The notes: generated by a model not told the origin, from the sequence alone. A stretch of 64,000 bases of DNA from CAMYKD01 sp041617155 (GCA_041617155.1 JBFJPL010000009.1:6086-70085); one strand, 5' to 3'. Shown: positions 1 to 9,378, counted from the stretch's first letter. Numbers and translations: made by a program.

Positions 1-1321
1 CGGCCAGATAGATCGCCACGCGGCGTGCCGGGCCGCGTTCGGCGCCGAATTGGCCGCCACGCCGCGCCAGGATCTCATAACCGGCGACCAGCGCGGTGAC
101 CGCGGCGAACGACATCTGGAAACTGGCGGACAGCAGGCTCTCCGGCGCCAGCAGCAGGACCGCGATCGCCGCCCAGGCCACCAGGCGCAACGAGATCGCC
201 GTGCGGTCGAGCAGCACCGCCAGCAGCACCAGCAGGATCATGACGAAGGCCCGCTGGGTCGGCACCGTCGCGCCACTGAGTAACAGATAGGCGAAGGCGC
301 CCAGCGCGGCCGCCACGGCCGCCCACTTCTTGATCGGATAGTTGAGCGCCACGTGCGGCACCAGCGCGAGCAAGGCCCGGACACCGAAAAACAGCAGTCC
401 GGCGACCAGGCCCATGTGCAGTCCCGAGATTGCCAGCAGGTGAGCCAGGCCGGAATCGCGCATGGCGTCGATCACCGGCTCGGGTATGGCGCCGCGCTCG
501 CCGGTCATCAGGGCCGTGGCCATGGCACCGCGCAAGTCCGGCATGACCGCCAGGATCCGCCGCGCGACGCCGTCGCGCAGGCTCGACCACCAGAGCTGCC
601 AGGCGCTCGGCAAGCCGTCCGCCGCGCCCGCCGAGCCGGACTCGACGGCGCTCAGTCGCTCGACGTGGCCGACTGCGTAGCCGACGGCGCCGACACGCTT
701 GAAATAGGCCTGCCGGGCGAAGTCGAAGGCGCCGGGCGCCGCCGGCCCGGGCGGCGGGCGCAGAACCGCGCGTACCCGAAGCCACTCGCCGGGCTTGGGC
801 GACGCCGGTTCCCGAAGCGTCAGCCGGATGCGCACCTTGGCCGGAGTACGCTCGGTCGCCAGGCCGGCGATCTCGAGCCGCCGGAGCACGACGCGGCCGT
901 TGCCCGCCCGCGGCTCGATCCGCAGCACCTGTCCGACGACATTTGCCGGGCCAAGCCGCTTTTCCAGCACCGGGGCCGCGACCAGGGCCGTCCGGACTTG
1001 TGCGGCAGTGAAGCCGGTCAGAAATGTCCCGAAAATCAGCGCTGCGATCAACGCAGTCGGCCACGCCCGGGCCCAGATTCCGAACGCGATGCAGGCGGCA
1101 AGGCCGGCGCCGCCAACCCAGATCGGCGGCTCGAACCGGAGACCGAAGTAAACGGCGATTCCGACGCCGAGGCCGACCGGCGGCCAAAGCGGCCATCGAT
1201 CCCGTTCGGCTTGGAGTTGTATCGCGAACCAGCCAACGGGTGCCCGCATCCAGGCCGCAACCACCTGGCCTACATTCCTGGATGCGCCGGTCGCAGTTCC
1301 AGGATGATGCTCGGCAGTCAT
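1..1321 (-). CDS. comEC: ComEC/Rec2-type DNA-uptake channel protein, 3' end cut by window edge
   Basis: Inner-membrane channel protein of the ComEC/Rec2 family, which in competent bacteria carries single-stranded DNA across the membrane. About 440 N-terminal residues are visible from the ATG whose first base is 1321; the rest lies beyond base 1. The start region has the usual two hydrophobic segments after RWPLWPPVG (DUF4131 region), then a soluble beta-rich part. The Competence domain follows with the hallmark AHLLAISGLHMGLVAG and a run of membrane helices (GATVPTQRAFVMILLVLLAV). It is divergent from glnS, with about 200 bp between them. In many alphaproteobacteria comEC sits beside gltX, as it nearly does here. 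Whether this organism is competent cannot be told from the sequence. Confidence 0.93.
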   Translation of the reverse strand, partial: MTAEHHPGTATGASRNVGQVVAAWMRAPVGWFAIQLQAERDRWPLWPPVGLGVGIAVYFGLRFEPPIWVGGAGLAACIAFGIWARAWPTALIAALIFGTFLTGFTAAQVRTALVAAPVLEKRLGPANVVGQVLRIEPRAGNGRVVLRRLEIAGLATERTPAKVRIRLTLREPASPKPGEWLRVRAVLRPPPGPAAPGAFDFARQAYFKRVGAVGYAVGHVERLSAVESGSAGAADGLPSAWQLWWSSLRDGVARRILAVMPDLRGAMATALMTGERGAIPEPVIDAMRDSGLAHLLAISGLHMGLVAGLLFFGVRALLALVPHVALNYPIKKWAAVAAALGAFAYLLLSGATVPTQRAFVMILLVLLAVLLDRTAISLRLVAWAAIAVLLLAPESLLSASFQMSFAAVTALVAGYEILARRGGQFGAERGPARRVAIYLA

Positions 1322-1517
1322 GGCAATGGCCTTTTGAAAGCCCCTCTGAGCCCTTCAGTTCATGTTAGCGCAACGATGTCGAAGGCCCAACGGTCATGGC
1401 ACCCGGTGATTGAATGTGCTAAACAGCGCCGCGTCTCGAAAGATCGGGCCCTTCCCGCAAATCGACGGCAACGTCCATGGCCCCGCGTATCGCAACCAAT
1501 GGCCGGGAGAGCACGGC
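1322..1517. other. comEC-glnS divergent intergenic region
   Basis: This 196-bp gap separates two divergent start codons and must carry both promoters. No clear -35/-10 pair, repeat or RNA gene could be recognised. A GGGAGAG ribosome-binding site sits just before the glnS GTG. Confidence 0.4.
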
Positions 1518-3218
1518 GTGAGTGAACTTGACACCACCATCGACAAGGCCAATCGCGACTTTATCCGCGATACCGTCCGTGCCGACATTGCCGAGGGACG
1601 CACGCGGACGGTGGTGACCCGTTTTCCGCCGGAACCCAATGGCTATCTGCACATCGGCCACGCCAAGTCGATCTGCCTCAACTTCGGTGTCGCCGAGGAG
1701 TTCGGCGGCCGTTGCCATCTGCGCTTCGACGACACCAATCCGGTCAAGGAGGAGCAGGAGTATATCGACTCCATTCAGGCCGATGTGCACTGGCTGGGCT
1801 TCGACTGGGGCGAGCACCTCTATTTCGCCTCCGACAACTTCGCGACGCTCTACGACTGGGCCGAGCACCTGATCCGCGACGGCCGGGCCTATGTCGACGA
1901 CCTCTCGCCCGAGGAAATCCGTGAGTACCGCGGCACCCTGACCGAGCCGGGCAGGAACAGTCCCCACCGCGACCGACCGGTCGAGGAAAACCTCGACCTG
2001 TTCCGCCGCATGCGCGCCGGCGAGTTCCCGGACGGCGCGCGGGTTCTGCGCGCCCGGATCGACATGGCGTCCGGCAACATGAACCTGCGCGACCCGGTGA
2101 TCTACCGCATCCTTCACGCGGCGCATCCGCGCACCGGCGACGCCTGGTGTATCTACCCGACCTACGACTACGCCCACGGCCAGTCGGACGCGATCGAGGG
2201 CGTGACCCATTCGCTCTGCACGCTGGAGTTCGAGGACCACCGCCCGCTGTATGACTGGCTGATCGAACACCTGCCGGTGCCCAACGTGCCGCGCCAGTAC
2301 GAGTTCGCGCGCCTCAACCTGACCTACACGGTGCTGTCCAAGCGCCGGCTGATTCAGCTGGTCACGGAAGGTCACGTCCGGGGCTGGGACGACCCGCGCA
2401 TGCCGACGCTGACCGGGCTGCGGCGGCGCGGCGTCCCGCCGTCGGCGATCCGCGACTTCTGCAGCCGGCTTCACATCACCAAGACCAGCGACAGCTTGGT
2501 CGAGATCGGGCTGCTGGAGCACTGCATTCGCGAGTTGCTGAACAAGACGGCCGAACGCCGCATGGCGGTGCTGCGGCCGCTCAAGGTCGTGATCGAGAAC
2601 TATCCCGAGGATGAGACGGAAGAGCTGGAAGCGGTCAACAACCCGGAAGACGCGGCAGCCGGCTCGCGCGCCGTTCCCTTCGGGCGCGAGATCTACATCG
2701 AGCGGGACGACTTCATGGAGGATCCGCCCAAGAAGTTCTTCCGTCTGGCACCCGGTCGCGAGGTTCGTCTGCGCTACGCCTACTTTCTCACCTGCCGGGA
2801 GGCAGTCAAGAACGAGGCCGGCGAGGTGGTCGAGTTGCGCTGCACATACGACCCGGAAACCCGTGGCGGCAACGCACCGGACGGCCGCAAGGTGAAGGCG
2901 ACGCTCCATTGGGTCTCGGCCGGGCACGCGGTCGCGGCCGAAGTGCGGCTCTACGACCACCTGTTCAGCGAGCCCATGCCGGGCGCAAAGGGTGACATTC
3001 TCGACGAACTCAACCCCGATTCGCTGACCGTGCTGGAAAACTGCCGGCTGGAACCCGCTCTGGCGGACGCGGCCAAGGGCGAGGCAATTCAATTCGAACG
3101 CCTGGGCTACTTTTGCCTCGATGCGAACAGCACGCCACAGCACCCGGTGTTCAACCGCACGATCACTCTGCGCGACTCCTGGGCGAAAGTTCAGGCGAAG
3201 GACAACAAGAAAGACTAG
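1518..3218 (+). CDS. glnS: Glutaminyl-tRNA synthetase
   Basis: Class I aminoacyl-tRNA synthetase that charges tRNA-Gln directly. The GTG at 1518 was chosen because GGGAGAG lies 7 nt upstream and it gives 566 aa, close to the 554 aa of E. coli GlnRS; the open frame extends further to a TTG at 1410. The class I signature is RFPPEPNGYLHIGHAKS (HIGH at residues 45-48) and the KMSKS loop is VLSKRRL near residue 272. PEPNGY and LSKRR are typical of GlnRS rather than GluRS. The C-terminal half carries the beta-barrel anticodon-binding domain. It lies 33 bp before gltX. Many alphaproteobacteria lack GlnRS and use GatCAB transamidation, so its presence is notable. Confidence 0.95.
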   Translation: MSELDTTIDKANRDFIRDTVRADIAEGRTRTVVTRFPPEPNGYLHIGHAKSICLNFGVAEEFGGRCHLRFDDTNPVKEEQEYIDSIQADVHWLGFDWGEHLYFASDNFATLYDWAEHLIRDGRAYVDDLSPEEIREYRGTLTEPGRNSPHRDRPVEENLDLFRRMRAGEFPDGARVLRARIDMASGNMNLRDPVIYRILHAAHPRTGDAWCIYPTYDYAHGQSDAIEGVTHSLCTLEFEDHRPLYDWLIEHLPVPNVPRQYEFARLNLTYTVLSKRRLIQLVTEGHVRGWDDPRMPTLTGLRRRGVPPSAIRDFCSRLHITKTSDSLVEIGLLEHCIRELLNKTAERRMAVLRPLKVVIENYPEDETEELEAVNNPEDAAAGSRAVPFGREIYIERDDFMEDPPKKFFRLAPGREVRLRYAYFLTCREAVKNEAGEVVELRCTYDPETRGGNAPDGRKVKATLHWVSAGHAVAAEVRLYDHLFSEPMPGAKGDILDELNPDSLTVLENCRLEPALADAAKGEAIQFERLGYFCLDANSTPQHPVFNRTITLRDSWAKVQAKDNKKD

Positions 3219-3251
3219 CAACGACATCTGCTTCACAGGCTGCGGCACCCA

Positions 3252-4691
3252 ATGAGCTCCGAGCACCCACGGGTCGTTACCCGCTTCGCGCCCTCGCCCA
3301 CCGGATTTCTTCATATCGGCGGCGCGCGCACCGCCCTTTTCAACTGGCTTTACGCGCGCCATCACGGCGGTCAATTCCGGCTGCGAATCGAAGACACCGA
3401 TCGCAAGCGCTCGACACCGGAAGCCATGGCGGCGATCCTCGAGGGTCTCAAGTGGCTGGAGCTGGATTGGGCCGGCGAAGTGGTCTACCAGTCGAAGCGC
3501 GCCGAGCGACATGCGGCATGCGCCCGCCAGCTTCTGGCCGACGGCAAGGCCTATCGTTGCTTCTGCACGCCCGAGGAATTGGCGGAGATGCGCGACAAGG
3601 CACGCGCCGAGGGACGCACCATGCTCTATGACGGTCGGTGGCGCGACCGCGACCCGTCCGAAGCTCCGTCTGGCGTCGACCCGGTGATCCGCCTGAAGGC
3701 GCCGCGGGACGGCGATACCGTGATCGACGACCTGGTGCAGGGCCGGGTCACCGTGGCCAACGGGCAACTCGACGATATGGTCCTGCTGCGGGCAGACGAC
3801 ACGCCAACCTACATGCTCTCGGTGGTGGTGGACGACCACGACATGGAAGTCAGCCACGTGATCCGCGGCGACGATCACCTGACCAACGCCTTCCGTCAGA
3901 CGCTCCTGTACCAGGCGCTCGGTTGGCAAGCCCCGGCCTTCGCGCACATCCCCCTGATCCACGGGCCGGACGGCAAGAAGCTGTCCAAGCGCCACGGCGC
4001 GCTGGGTGTCGAGGCTTACCGGGACATGGGCTATCTGCCCGAGGCCTTGCGCAACTATCTGCTGCGGCTCGGTTGGTCGCATGGCGACGACGAGATCATC
4101 TCGACGACGCAGGCGATCGAGTGGTTCGACCTCGATGCCGTGGGCCGGGGGCCCGCGCGCTTCGATTTCGATAAGCTGGACAATCTGAACGGCCACTACA
4201 TTCGTGAATCCGACGATGGGCGTCTCGTCGTGCTGCTCCGCGATCTGATCACCGAGAACCTGGGCCGGCCGCTCGACGATGTCGCCCTGGCCCGCCTGAA
4301 CAAGGGCATGGCCAGTCTGAAGGCACGCGCAAAAACCCTCAATGAATTGGCCGCCAACGCGGCCTTCTACGTTACCGATCGGCCCCTCGGCCTGAACGAC
4401 AAGGCCGCGAAGCTGCTATCCGGAGACGCGCCGCGACTTCTCGCCGGATTGCTGCCGGAGTTGGCGTCACAGGAGGATTGGTCCGACGCGTCGCTGGAGG
4501 CCGTCGTGCGCGGCTATGCCGAGCGGCAGGGTGTCAAATTGGGACAGGTAGCCCAACCTCTGCGCGCCGCGCTGACCGGCTCCAATACATCGCCGGGCAT
4601 ATTCGAGATCATGAGCATTCTCGGACGCGCGGAGTCGCTCGGCCGAATCGGCGATCAGGTCGGCGACACCGAGACATCGACAAGGGCCTGA
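3252..4691 (+). CDS. gltX: Glutamyl-tRNA synthetase
   Basis: Class I synthetase that attaches glutamate to tRNA-Glu. The protein is 479 aa, normal for bacterial GluRS. The N-terminus shows RFAPSPTGFLHIGGARTALF (HIGH variant at 21-24) and IEDTD. The KMSKS motif is KKLSKRHGA near residue 243. The C-terminal alpha-helical cage binds the anticodon. The start is ATG at 3252, shortly after glnS, suggesting co-transcription. The next gene is gltA. Whether it is discriminating (Glu only) cannot be read here; an adjacent GlnRS would make the discriminating form expected. Confidence 0.96.
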   Translation: MSSEHPRVVTRFAPSPTGFLHIGGARTALFNWLYARHHGGQFRLRIEDTDRKRSTPEAMAAILEGLKWLELDWAGEVVYQSKRAERHAACARQLLADGKAYRCFCTPEELAEMRDKARAEGRTMLYDGRWRDRDPSEAPSGVDPVIRLKAPRDGDTVIDDLVQGRVTVANGQLDDMVLLRADDTPTYMLSVVVDDHDMEVSHVIRGDDHLTNAFRQTLLYQALGWQAPAFAHIPLIHGPDGKKLSKRHGALGVEAYRDMGYLPEALRNYLLRLGWSHGDDEIISTTQAIEWFDLDAVGRGPARFDFDKLDNLNGHYIRESDDGRLVVLLRDLITENLGRPLDDVALARLNKGMASLKARAKTLNELAANAAFYVTDRPLGLNDKAAKLLSGDAPRLLAGLLPELASQEDWSDASLEAVVRGYAERQGVKLGQVAQPLRAALTGSNTSPGIFEIMSILGRAESLGRIGDQVGDTETSTRA

Positions 4692-4761
4692 TTGATCGAA
4701 TGGCTCTGAAGGACTATGCTGCGCAAGAAAAATCAACTCGACCGCGTATAAAGGACCGAGT

Positions 4762-6075
4762 ATGAACGACACCAAATCAACGGCCGGCGGCACAATCACC
4801 CTCACCGACAATAGGTCTGGCTCGACCTGGGAACTTCCCGTTATCGACGGGACCGAAGGACCGAGCGTGGTGGACGTTCGCAAATTCTATGCGGACACCG
4901 ACATGTTCACCTACGACCCTGGCTTTACTTCTACTGGTAGTTGTGAATCTAAGATTACCTACATTGACGGCGAAAAGGGGGTTTTGCTGCACCGCGGGTA
5001 TCGCATCGAGGATCTTGCCGAGCACAGCGACTTCATGGACGTCTGTTCCTTGCTGCTCTACGGCGGGCTGCCCAATGCCAAGCAAAAGGCGGACTTCGAG
5101 AAGTCGATCACCTATCACACCATGCTGCACGAGCAGCTCAACTACCTCTATCGCGGATTTCGACGCGACGCGCACCCCATGGCGATCATGGTCGGTGTGG
5201 TCGGCGCGCTCTCCGCCTTCTATCACGATTCGACCGATATCACGGACCCCCGTCAGCGCATGGTGGCCTCGCACCGGCTGATCGCAAAGATGCCGACGAT
5301 CGCGGCCTGGGCCTACAAGTATTCGCTCGGCCAACCCTTCGTGTATCCGCGCAACGATTTGCGGTACGCCGAGAACTTTCTGTACATGGTATTCTCGGTG
5401 CCTTGCGAGGAATACAAGGTCAGCCAGGTTCTGTCTCGGGCGATGGACCGTATTTTCATCCTACATGCCGATCACGAGCAAAACGCCTCGACCTCGACCG
5501 TCCGGATCGCCGGGTCGAGTGGCGCCAATCCCTTTGCCTGCATCGCCGCGGGCATCGCCTCGCTGTGGGGCCCGGCGCATGGCGGGGCCAACGAGGCCGT
5601 GCTCAAGATGCTGCAGGAGATCGGCCACAAGGACCGCATTCCCGAGTTCGTCGAACGCGCCAAGGACCGCAACGACCCCTTCCGCCTCATGGGCTTCGGC
5701 CACCGGGTTTACAAGAACTACGACCCGCGGGCGACCGTCATGCGCAAATCATGCCACGAGGTTCTGCAAGAGCTCGGGCTCGACGACCCCTTGCTCGATC
5801 TGGCCATGGAGCTGGAGCGGATCGCCCTGGAAGATGCGTATTTCGCGGAGAAAAAGCTATTTCCGAACGTCGACTTCTATTCCGGCATCATCCTCAAGGC
5901 CATGGGCTTTCCGACCTCCATGTTCACCGTGCTCTTCGCGGTGGCGCGCACGGTTGGCTGGGTCGCTCAGTGGAAGGAAATGATCGAGGATCCGAACCAA
6001 AAGATCAGCCGCCCCCGCCAGCTCTATACCGGCGAGCGGCAACGGGAATACGTGCCGGTCGCTAAACGCGAATAA
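4762..6075 (+). CDS. gltA: Citrate synthase
   Basis: Condenses oxaloacetate and acetyl-CoA in the first TCA-cycle step. At 437 aa it matches the hexameric, NADH-sensitive Gram-negative type. The catalytic triad can be placed at His273 (GPAHGGANE), His314 (GFGHRVYKNYDPRA) and Asp371 (VDFYSG). The ATG at 4762 follows AAAGGACCGAG. It is 70 bp downstream of gltX on the same strand, a conserved alphaproteobacterial neighbourhood. An oddity is a short stretch, about 4918-4989, whose codons end mostly in T or A, unlike the rest of this GC-rich gene (see findings). The convergent gap to gloA (6076-6145) has no U-tailed terminator that I can identify. Confidence 0.97.
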   Translation: MNDTKSTAGGTITLTDNRSGSTWELPVIDGTEGPSVVDVRKFYADTDMFTYDPGFTSTGSCESKITYIDGEKGVLLHRGYRIEDLAEHSDFMDVCSLLLYGGLPNAKQKADFEKSITYHTMLHEQLNYLYRGFRRDAHPMAIMVGVVGALSAFYHDSTDITDPRQRMVASHRLIAKMPTIAAWAYKYSLGQPFVYPRNDLRYAENFLYMVFSVPCEEYKVSQVLSRAMDRIFILHADHEQNASTSTVRIAGSSGANPFACIAAGIASLWGPAHGGANEAVLKMLQEIGHKDRIPEFVERAKDRNDPFRLMGFGHRVYKNYDPRATVMRKSCHEVLQELGLDDPLLDLAMELERIALEDAYFAEKKLFPNVDFYSGIILKAMGFPTSMFTVLFAVARTVGWVAQWKEMIEDPNQKISRPRQLYTGERQREYVPVAKRE

Positions 6076-6145
6076 CCGCTGTTGCGCTTGCGGCCCGCCG
6101 CGGCCAGCTGACCCGTCTGGCATTCACACGGACCAAGTATCCGAA

Positions 6146-6553
6146 TCAGCTACGCTCGATCAACTCGATCTTGTAGCCGTCGGGATCCTCGACGAAGGCG
6201 ATTACGCTGCCGCCGTGCTTCATGGGCCCGGGTGGACGCGGGATCTTGACCCCTTCCTTGGCAAGTTCCTCGCAAGTGCCATAGATGTCCGGCACGCCGA
6301 CCGCCAAGTGGCCAAAGCCGCTGCCGAGGTCATAGGGCTCTTCCTGGCCCCAGTTGTGGGTCAATTCGATCACCGTATCGCTCGCCTCATCGCCGTAGCC
6401 GACGAAGGCCAGGGTGAACTCACCCGAGGGGTAGTCCTTGCGCCGAAGCAGCTTCATGCCCAACAGGCGGGTGTAGAAGTCGATCGATTTGTCGAGATCC
6501 TTGACTCGGACCATGGTGTGCAGAAGTCGGAAGGCACTGGTATCGCTGGTCAT
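6146..6553 (-). CDS. gloA: Lactoylglutathione lyase (glyoxalase I)
   Basis: Metal-dependent glyoxalase I, converting the methylglyoxal-glutathione hemithioacetal to S-lactoylglutathione in the cytosol. It is 135 aa of the VOC fold in two beta-alpha-beta3 halves. The four expected metal ligands are present: His12 (LLHTMVRV), Glu63 (VIELTHNWG), His82 (FGHLAVGV) and Glu130 (YKIELIE). It starts inside the lpxB stop (ATGA overlap), and its ribosome-binding site AAGGAGG lies in the 3' end of lpxB, so translation is probably coupled. It is the last gene of the minus-strand envelope block. Confidence 0.94.
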   Translation of the reverse strand: MTSDTSAFRLLHTMVRVKDLDKSIDFYTRLLGMKLLRRKDYPSGEFTLAFVGYGDEASDTVIELTHNWGQEEPYDLGSGFGHLAVGVPDIYGTCEELAKEGVKIPRPPGPMKHGGSVIAFVEDPDGYKIELIERS

Positions 6554-7770
6554 GTTTCCTCCTTGAATTTGGCATCATTATAGGGGCTCGCGGCCGAGCC
6601 GCCAGATCGGATCACCGAGAGAATGGTTTCGGCGGCCCGGTGGCTGGGTGCCGGACCACCCAAGCCGAGCCGCCGGGCCGCACGGGTGCAGCCTTCGAGT
6701 TGTTGCCGCCGGGCCGCCGGATCGTCGAGCAGCCGTTCCAAAGCTGACGCTAGGCTTCGCCCCGTGCAGCGCTCCTGCAACAGCTCGGGCTGCAACTCCT
6801 CACCCACGACCAGGTTTGGCAGGCTGACGTAATCGACCTTGATCAGGCGCCTGGCCAGAAACGCGCTCAGCGGGTTGACCCGGTAGGCAATTACCGCCGG
6901 TACTCCGGCAACGGCAAGCTCGACGGCCACCGTGCCCGAAGCGGCAAGAGCCAGGTCGGCTGCGGCGAACGCCCGGTACTTGGCATGGCAACCCACGGCC
7001 ACTGTCACCTGCACGGGCCAAGTCTGGACGACTTGACGCAACAGATCTTCGACGCCACTCACAGTCGGTACCACAGCATGCAAGCCGGCGCGGCGTTCCG
7101 TCATGAGGCGCAAGGCCCGGCTGAAGTCGGGTGCCAACCGGGCAACCTCGGCGCGGCGGCTGCCGGGCAGAACACAGATGAGTGTCGCGTCAGCCGGTAT
7201 CCCCTGTGCGCGACGAAAGGCGGCGCCCTCGCTTGGCGGCAAGACCTCTGCCTCGACCGCGGGATGGCCAACGAAGGTGGTGGCCAGACCGTACTTCTCG
7301 AAATACGGCGGCTCGAAGGGCAGTAAAGCGATCAAGTGGTCGAGGTATCCGGCAATCTGTCGAGCCCGCCATGGCTTCCAGGCCCAAACCGAGGGGGCGA
7401 CATAGTGGATCAAGGGATAGCCTCGGCCCTTCAAACGCCGACTTACGCGGAGCGTGAAAGCCGGCGAATCGATCGTGACGAGGGCGTCGGGCCGGGCCGC
7501 TTCGACCGCGGTCACTGTCTGTTCGAAACGCCGGCGGATGTTGCGGATGTGAGGTAGAACTTCGACCAGGCCCATGACCGAAAGCTCACCGATTGGGAAC
7601 AGGCTCCGCAGGCCCTCGGCCGACATGAGTGCGCCACCGACCCCAGCGAAGCGGACCCGGCCGCCGGTCGCCGCTTTTAACGCGGCCATCAGGCGCGCAC
7701 CCAAGAGGTCACCCGACGGCTCGCCAGCGATCAGAAAGATAAGCGGCCCCTGTTCGCCGCCATCGGTCAT
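6550..7770 (-). CDS. lpxB: Lipid-A-disaccharide synthase
   Basis: GT19 glycosyltransferase that joins UDP-2,3-diacylglucosamine and lipid X to make the tetra-acylated lipid A disaccharide at the inner face of the membrane. The protein is 406 aa. The N-terminal motif FLIAGEPSGDLLGARLM is diagnostic. Later conserved blocks include HYVAPSVWAWKPWRA, VLPGSRRAEV and ALAASGTVAVELAVAGVPAV. Its ATG overlaps the lpxI stop by 4 bp and its stop overlaps gloA by 4 bp. It completes lpxD-fabZ-lpxA-lpxI-lpxB. Confidence 0.97.
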   Translation of the reverse strand: MTDGGEQGPLIFLIAGEPSGDLLGARLMAALKAATGGRVRFAGVGGALMSAEGLRSLFPIGELSVMGLVEVLPHIRNIRRRFEQTVTAVEAARPDALVTIDSPAFTLRVSRRLKGRGYPLIHYVAPSVWAWKPWRARQIAGYLDHLIALLPFEPPYFEKYGLATTFVGHPAVEAEVLPPSEGAAFRRAQGIPADATLICVLPGSRRAEVARLAPDFSRALRLMTERRAGLHAVVPTVSGVEDLLRQVVQTWPVQVTVAVGCHAKYRAFAAADLALAASGTVAVELAVAGVPAVIAYRVNPLSAFLARRLIKVDYVSLPNLVVGEELQPELLQERCTGRSLASALERLLDDPAARRQQLEGCTRAARRLGLGGPAPSHRAAETILSVIRSGGSAASPYNDAKFKEET

Positions 7771-8588
7771 GGTGAGAGAGCTATCCCGACGACGAAAAGT
7801 TCCGCCTCGTCGGCCGTCTTGACCACCTCGCCGGCATCGACGACAAGGGCCCCGCCCGCCTCGACCGCGATGCCGCGAAGGCCGGCCGCCGACGCGTTTT
7901 CGACCGTCCGGGCCCCAATCGTCGGCAGATCGACGCGGCCTTCCTGGCCCGGCTTCCTGATCTTTAGCAGAATGCCGCCAGGGCCTTGGCGCCGCAGATC
8001 GGCACAGCGACGGAGCAGCGCGTCGGTGCCTTCGACGGCTTCGACACCCAACACGATACCCTGTTGTACGACAACCGCCTGGCCAACATCCGCCGCTCCC
8101 AGCGCCCGAGCGACCACAACGGCGCGATCGATGTCGCCGCGGGCCAACTCGTCCGGTTCGAGTTGGCTGTATGACTTCGCCTCAGCCAGCAAATGGCCCA
8201 TGACGTCGTCGATACCGATCACGCGAAATCCTTCTTGCTCCAGCAGTTCGATCACCGCCTTGAGCAGGCCATCATCGCCCAGCGCCCGGGCGCCGGCCTT
8301 GGCGAGCATCTGCGCTGCCCGAAAATCGGGCCTGAGTTCGCCAAGGCTGGGCCGATCTATGGGGCCGGCCATGACCAGTTCGACGGCCCCGGCCCGCTTG
8401 AGCGCCTCGATCGCCTTGCCGGCCGCTCCCAGTCGCACCCAAGCGTGATCGGACCCGGCAAGCGTCGCCGGATCGGTATGACCTTCGAAGGCCAACACGA
8501 ATATCGGGCGGCGATCTTTTTGGCAGGTCCGGATCAACTGGCCCGGCAGCTCGCCGCTGCCCGCGAGGATGCCGAGCTTAGCCGTCAT
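7767..8588 (-). CDS. lpxI: UDP-2,3-diacylglucosamine pyrophosphatase, LpxI type
   Basis: Hydrolyses UDP-2,3-diacylglucosamine to lipid X. LpxI (DUF1009) is the alphaproteobacterial replacement for LpxH. It is 273 aa. The N-terminus KLGILAGSGELPGQLI and the C-terminal LPTIGARTVENASAAGLRG with VDAGEVV are family features. It lies between lpxA (11-bp overlap) and lpxB (4-bp overlap), exactly where LpxI is found in Caulobacter relatives. No separate lpxH is visible in the window, consistent with substitution. Confidence 0.93.
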   Translation of the reverse strand: MTAKLGILAGSGELPGQLIRTCQKDRRPIFVLAFEGHTDPATLAGSDHAWVRLGAAGKAIEALKRAGAVELVMAGPIDRPSLGELRPDFRAAQMLAKAGARALGDDGLLKAVIELLEQEGFRVIGIDDVMGHLLAEAKSYSQLEPDELARGDIDRAVVVARALGAADVGQAVVVQQGIVLGVEAVEGTDALLRRCADLRRQGPGGILLKIRKPGQEGRVDLPTIGARTVENASAAGLRGIAVEAGGALVVDAGEVVKTADEAELFVVGIALSP

Positions 8589-9378
8589 GCTCGGGTTTCG
8601 GTTTGCACAGGGCGCGTGACGATTCGTAGCGCAGGAAGTTCAGCAGTTCGTGGACCGGCGCATTGTGCGCGAATCGCCGCTCGACCTCGTTCAGGCGCTC
8701 GGCCATCGTCCGGTCGCCGGCGAACAGAGTGTCGTAGGCGGCGCGCAGGGACTGAATGTCATCGCGGGAAAAGCCACCGCGTTTCAGACCGACCACGTTC
8801 AAGCCGTTGAGCGCGGCCCGGTCGCCCATGACCAGGCCGTAGGGGATGACGTCGTGCTCGACTCCCGACATGCCACCCACCATGGCCCGGCGACCGATCC
8901 GCACGAACTGATGCACGGCGGACAGCCCGCCGATGATGGCATCGTCCTCGACCACGACGTGACCGGCCAAGGTTGCGTTGTTGGCCATGATCACCCGGTC
9001 GCCAATCTGGCAGTCGTGCGCGACATGGGCGCCCATCATGAACAGGCACCCCGCGCCGACGCGGGTCACCAGACCGCCGCCCTTGGTGCCCGGATTCATG
9101 GTCACATGCTCTCGAATCTTATTGTCGGGACCGATCGACAGCTCGGACTTCTCGCCGGCATATTTCAAGTCCTGCGGCGGGTGGCCGATCGACGCGAAGG
9201 GAAAGATCTCGCATCGCTCCCCAACTCGGGTCCTGCCCTCGACCACCACATGGCTGTGCAGGACGACACCATCGCCCAGGGTGACTTCGGGTCCGACCAC
9301 GCAGAAGGGCCCGACCCGCACTCTTTTACCCAACTTAGCTTCGGAGGCGACAACCGCGCTCGAATGGATTTCCGCCAT
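8578..9378 (-). CDS. lpxA: UDP-N-acetylglucosamine O-acyltransferase
   Basis: First committed lipid A step: transfer of 3-hydroxyacyl from acyl-ACP to UDP-GlcNAc. The ATG at 9378 gives 266 aa, close to E. coli (262); a longer open frame reaching 9933 is only read-through in fabZ/lpxD territory and is not used. The left-handed beta helix of hexapeptide repeats runs through most of the protein. The catalytic His is His121 in AHVAHDCQIG. The start overlaps the fabZ stop (TGATG). Confidence 0.97.
   Translation of the reverse strand: MAEIHSSAVVASEAKLGKRVRVGPFCVVGPEVTLGDGVVLHSHVVVEGRTRVGERCEIFPFASIGHPPQDLKYAGEKSELSIGPDNKIREHVTMNPGTKGGGLVTRVGAGCLFMMGAHVAHDCQIGDRVIMANNATLAGHVVVEDDAIIGGLSAVHQFVRIGRRAMVGGMSGVEHDVIPYGLVMGDRAALNGLNVVGLKRGGFSRDDIQSLRAAYDTLFAGDRTMAERLNEVERRFAHNAPVHELLNFLRYESSRALCKPKPEHDG

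Noticed and set aside
75..1196. A 373-codon minus-strand frame overlapping comEC
   Set aside because: It is out of frame with the ComEC reading frame, which shows real membrane helices and the SGLHMGL motif; the overlapping frame is Arg/Gly/Ala-rich noise.
1419..4196. A 925-codon minus-strand open frame opposite glnS and gltX
   Set aside because: It is antisense to two clear synthetases with intact motifs; no ribosome-binding site or recognisable domain.
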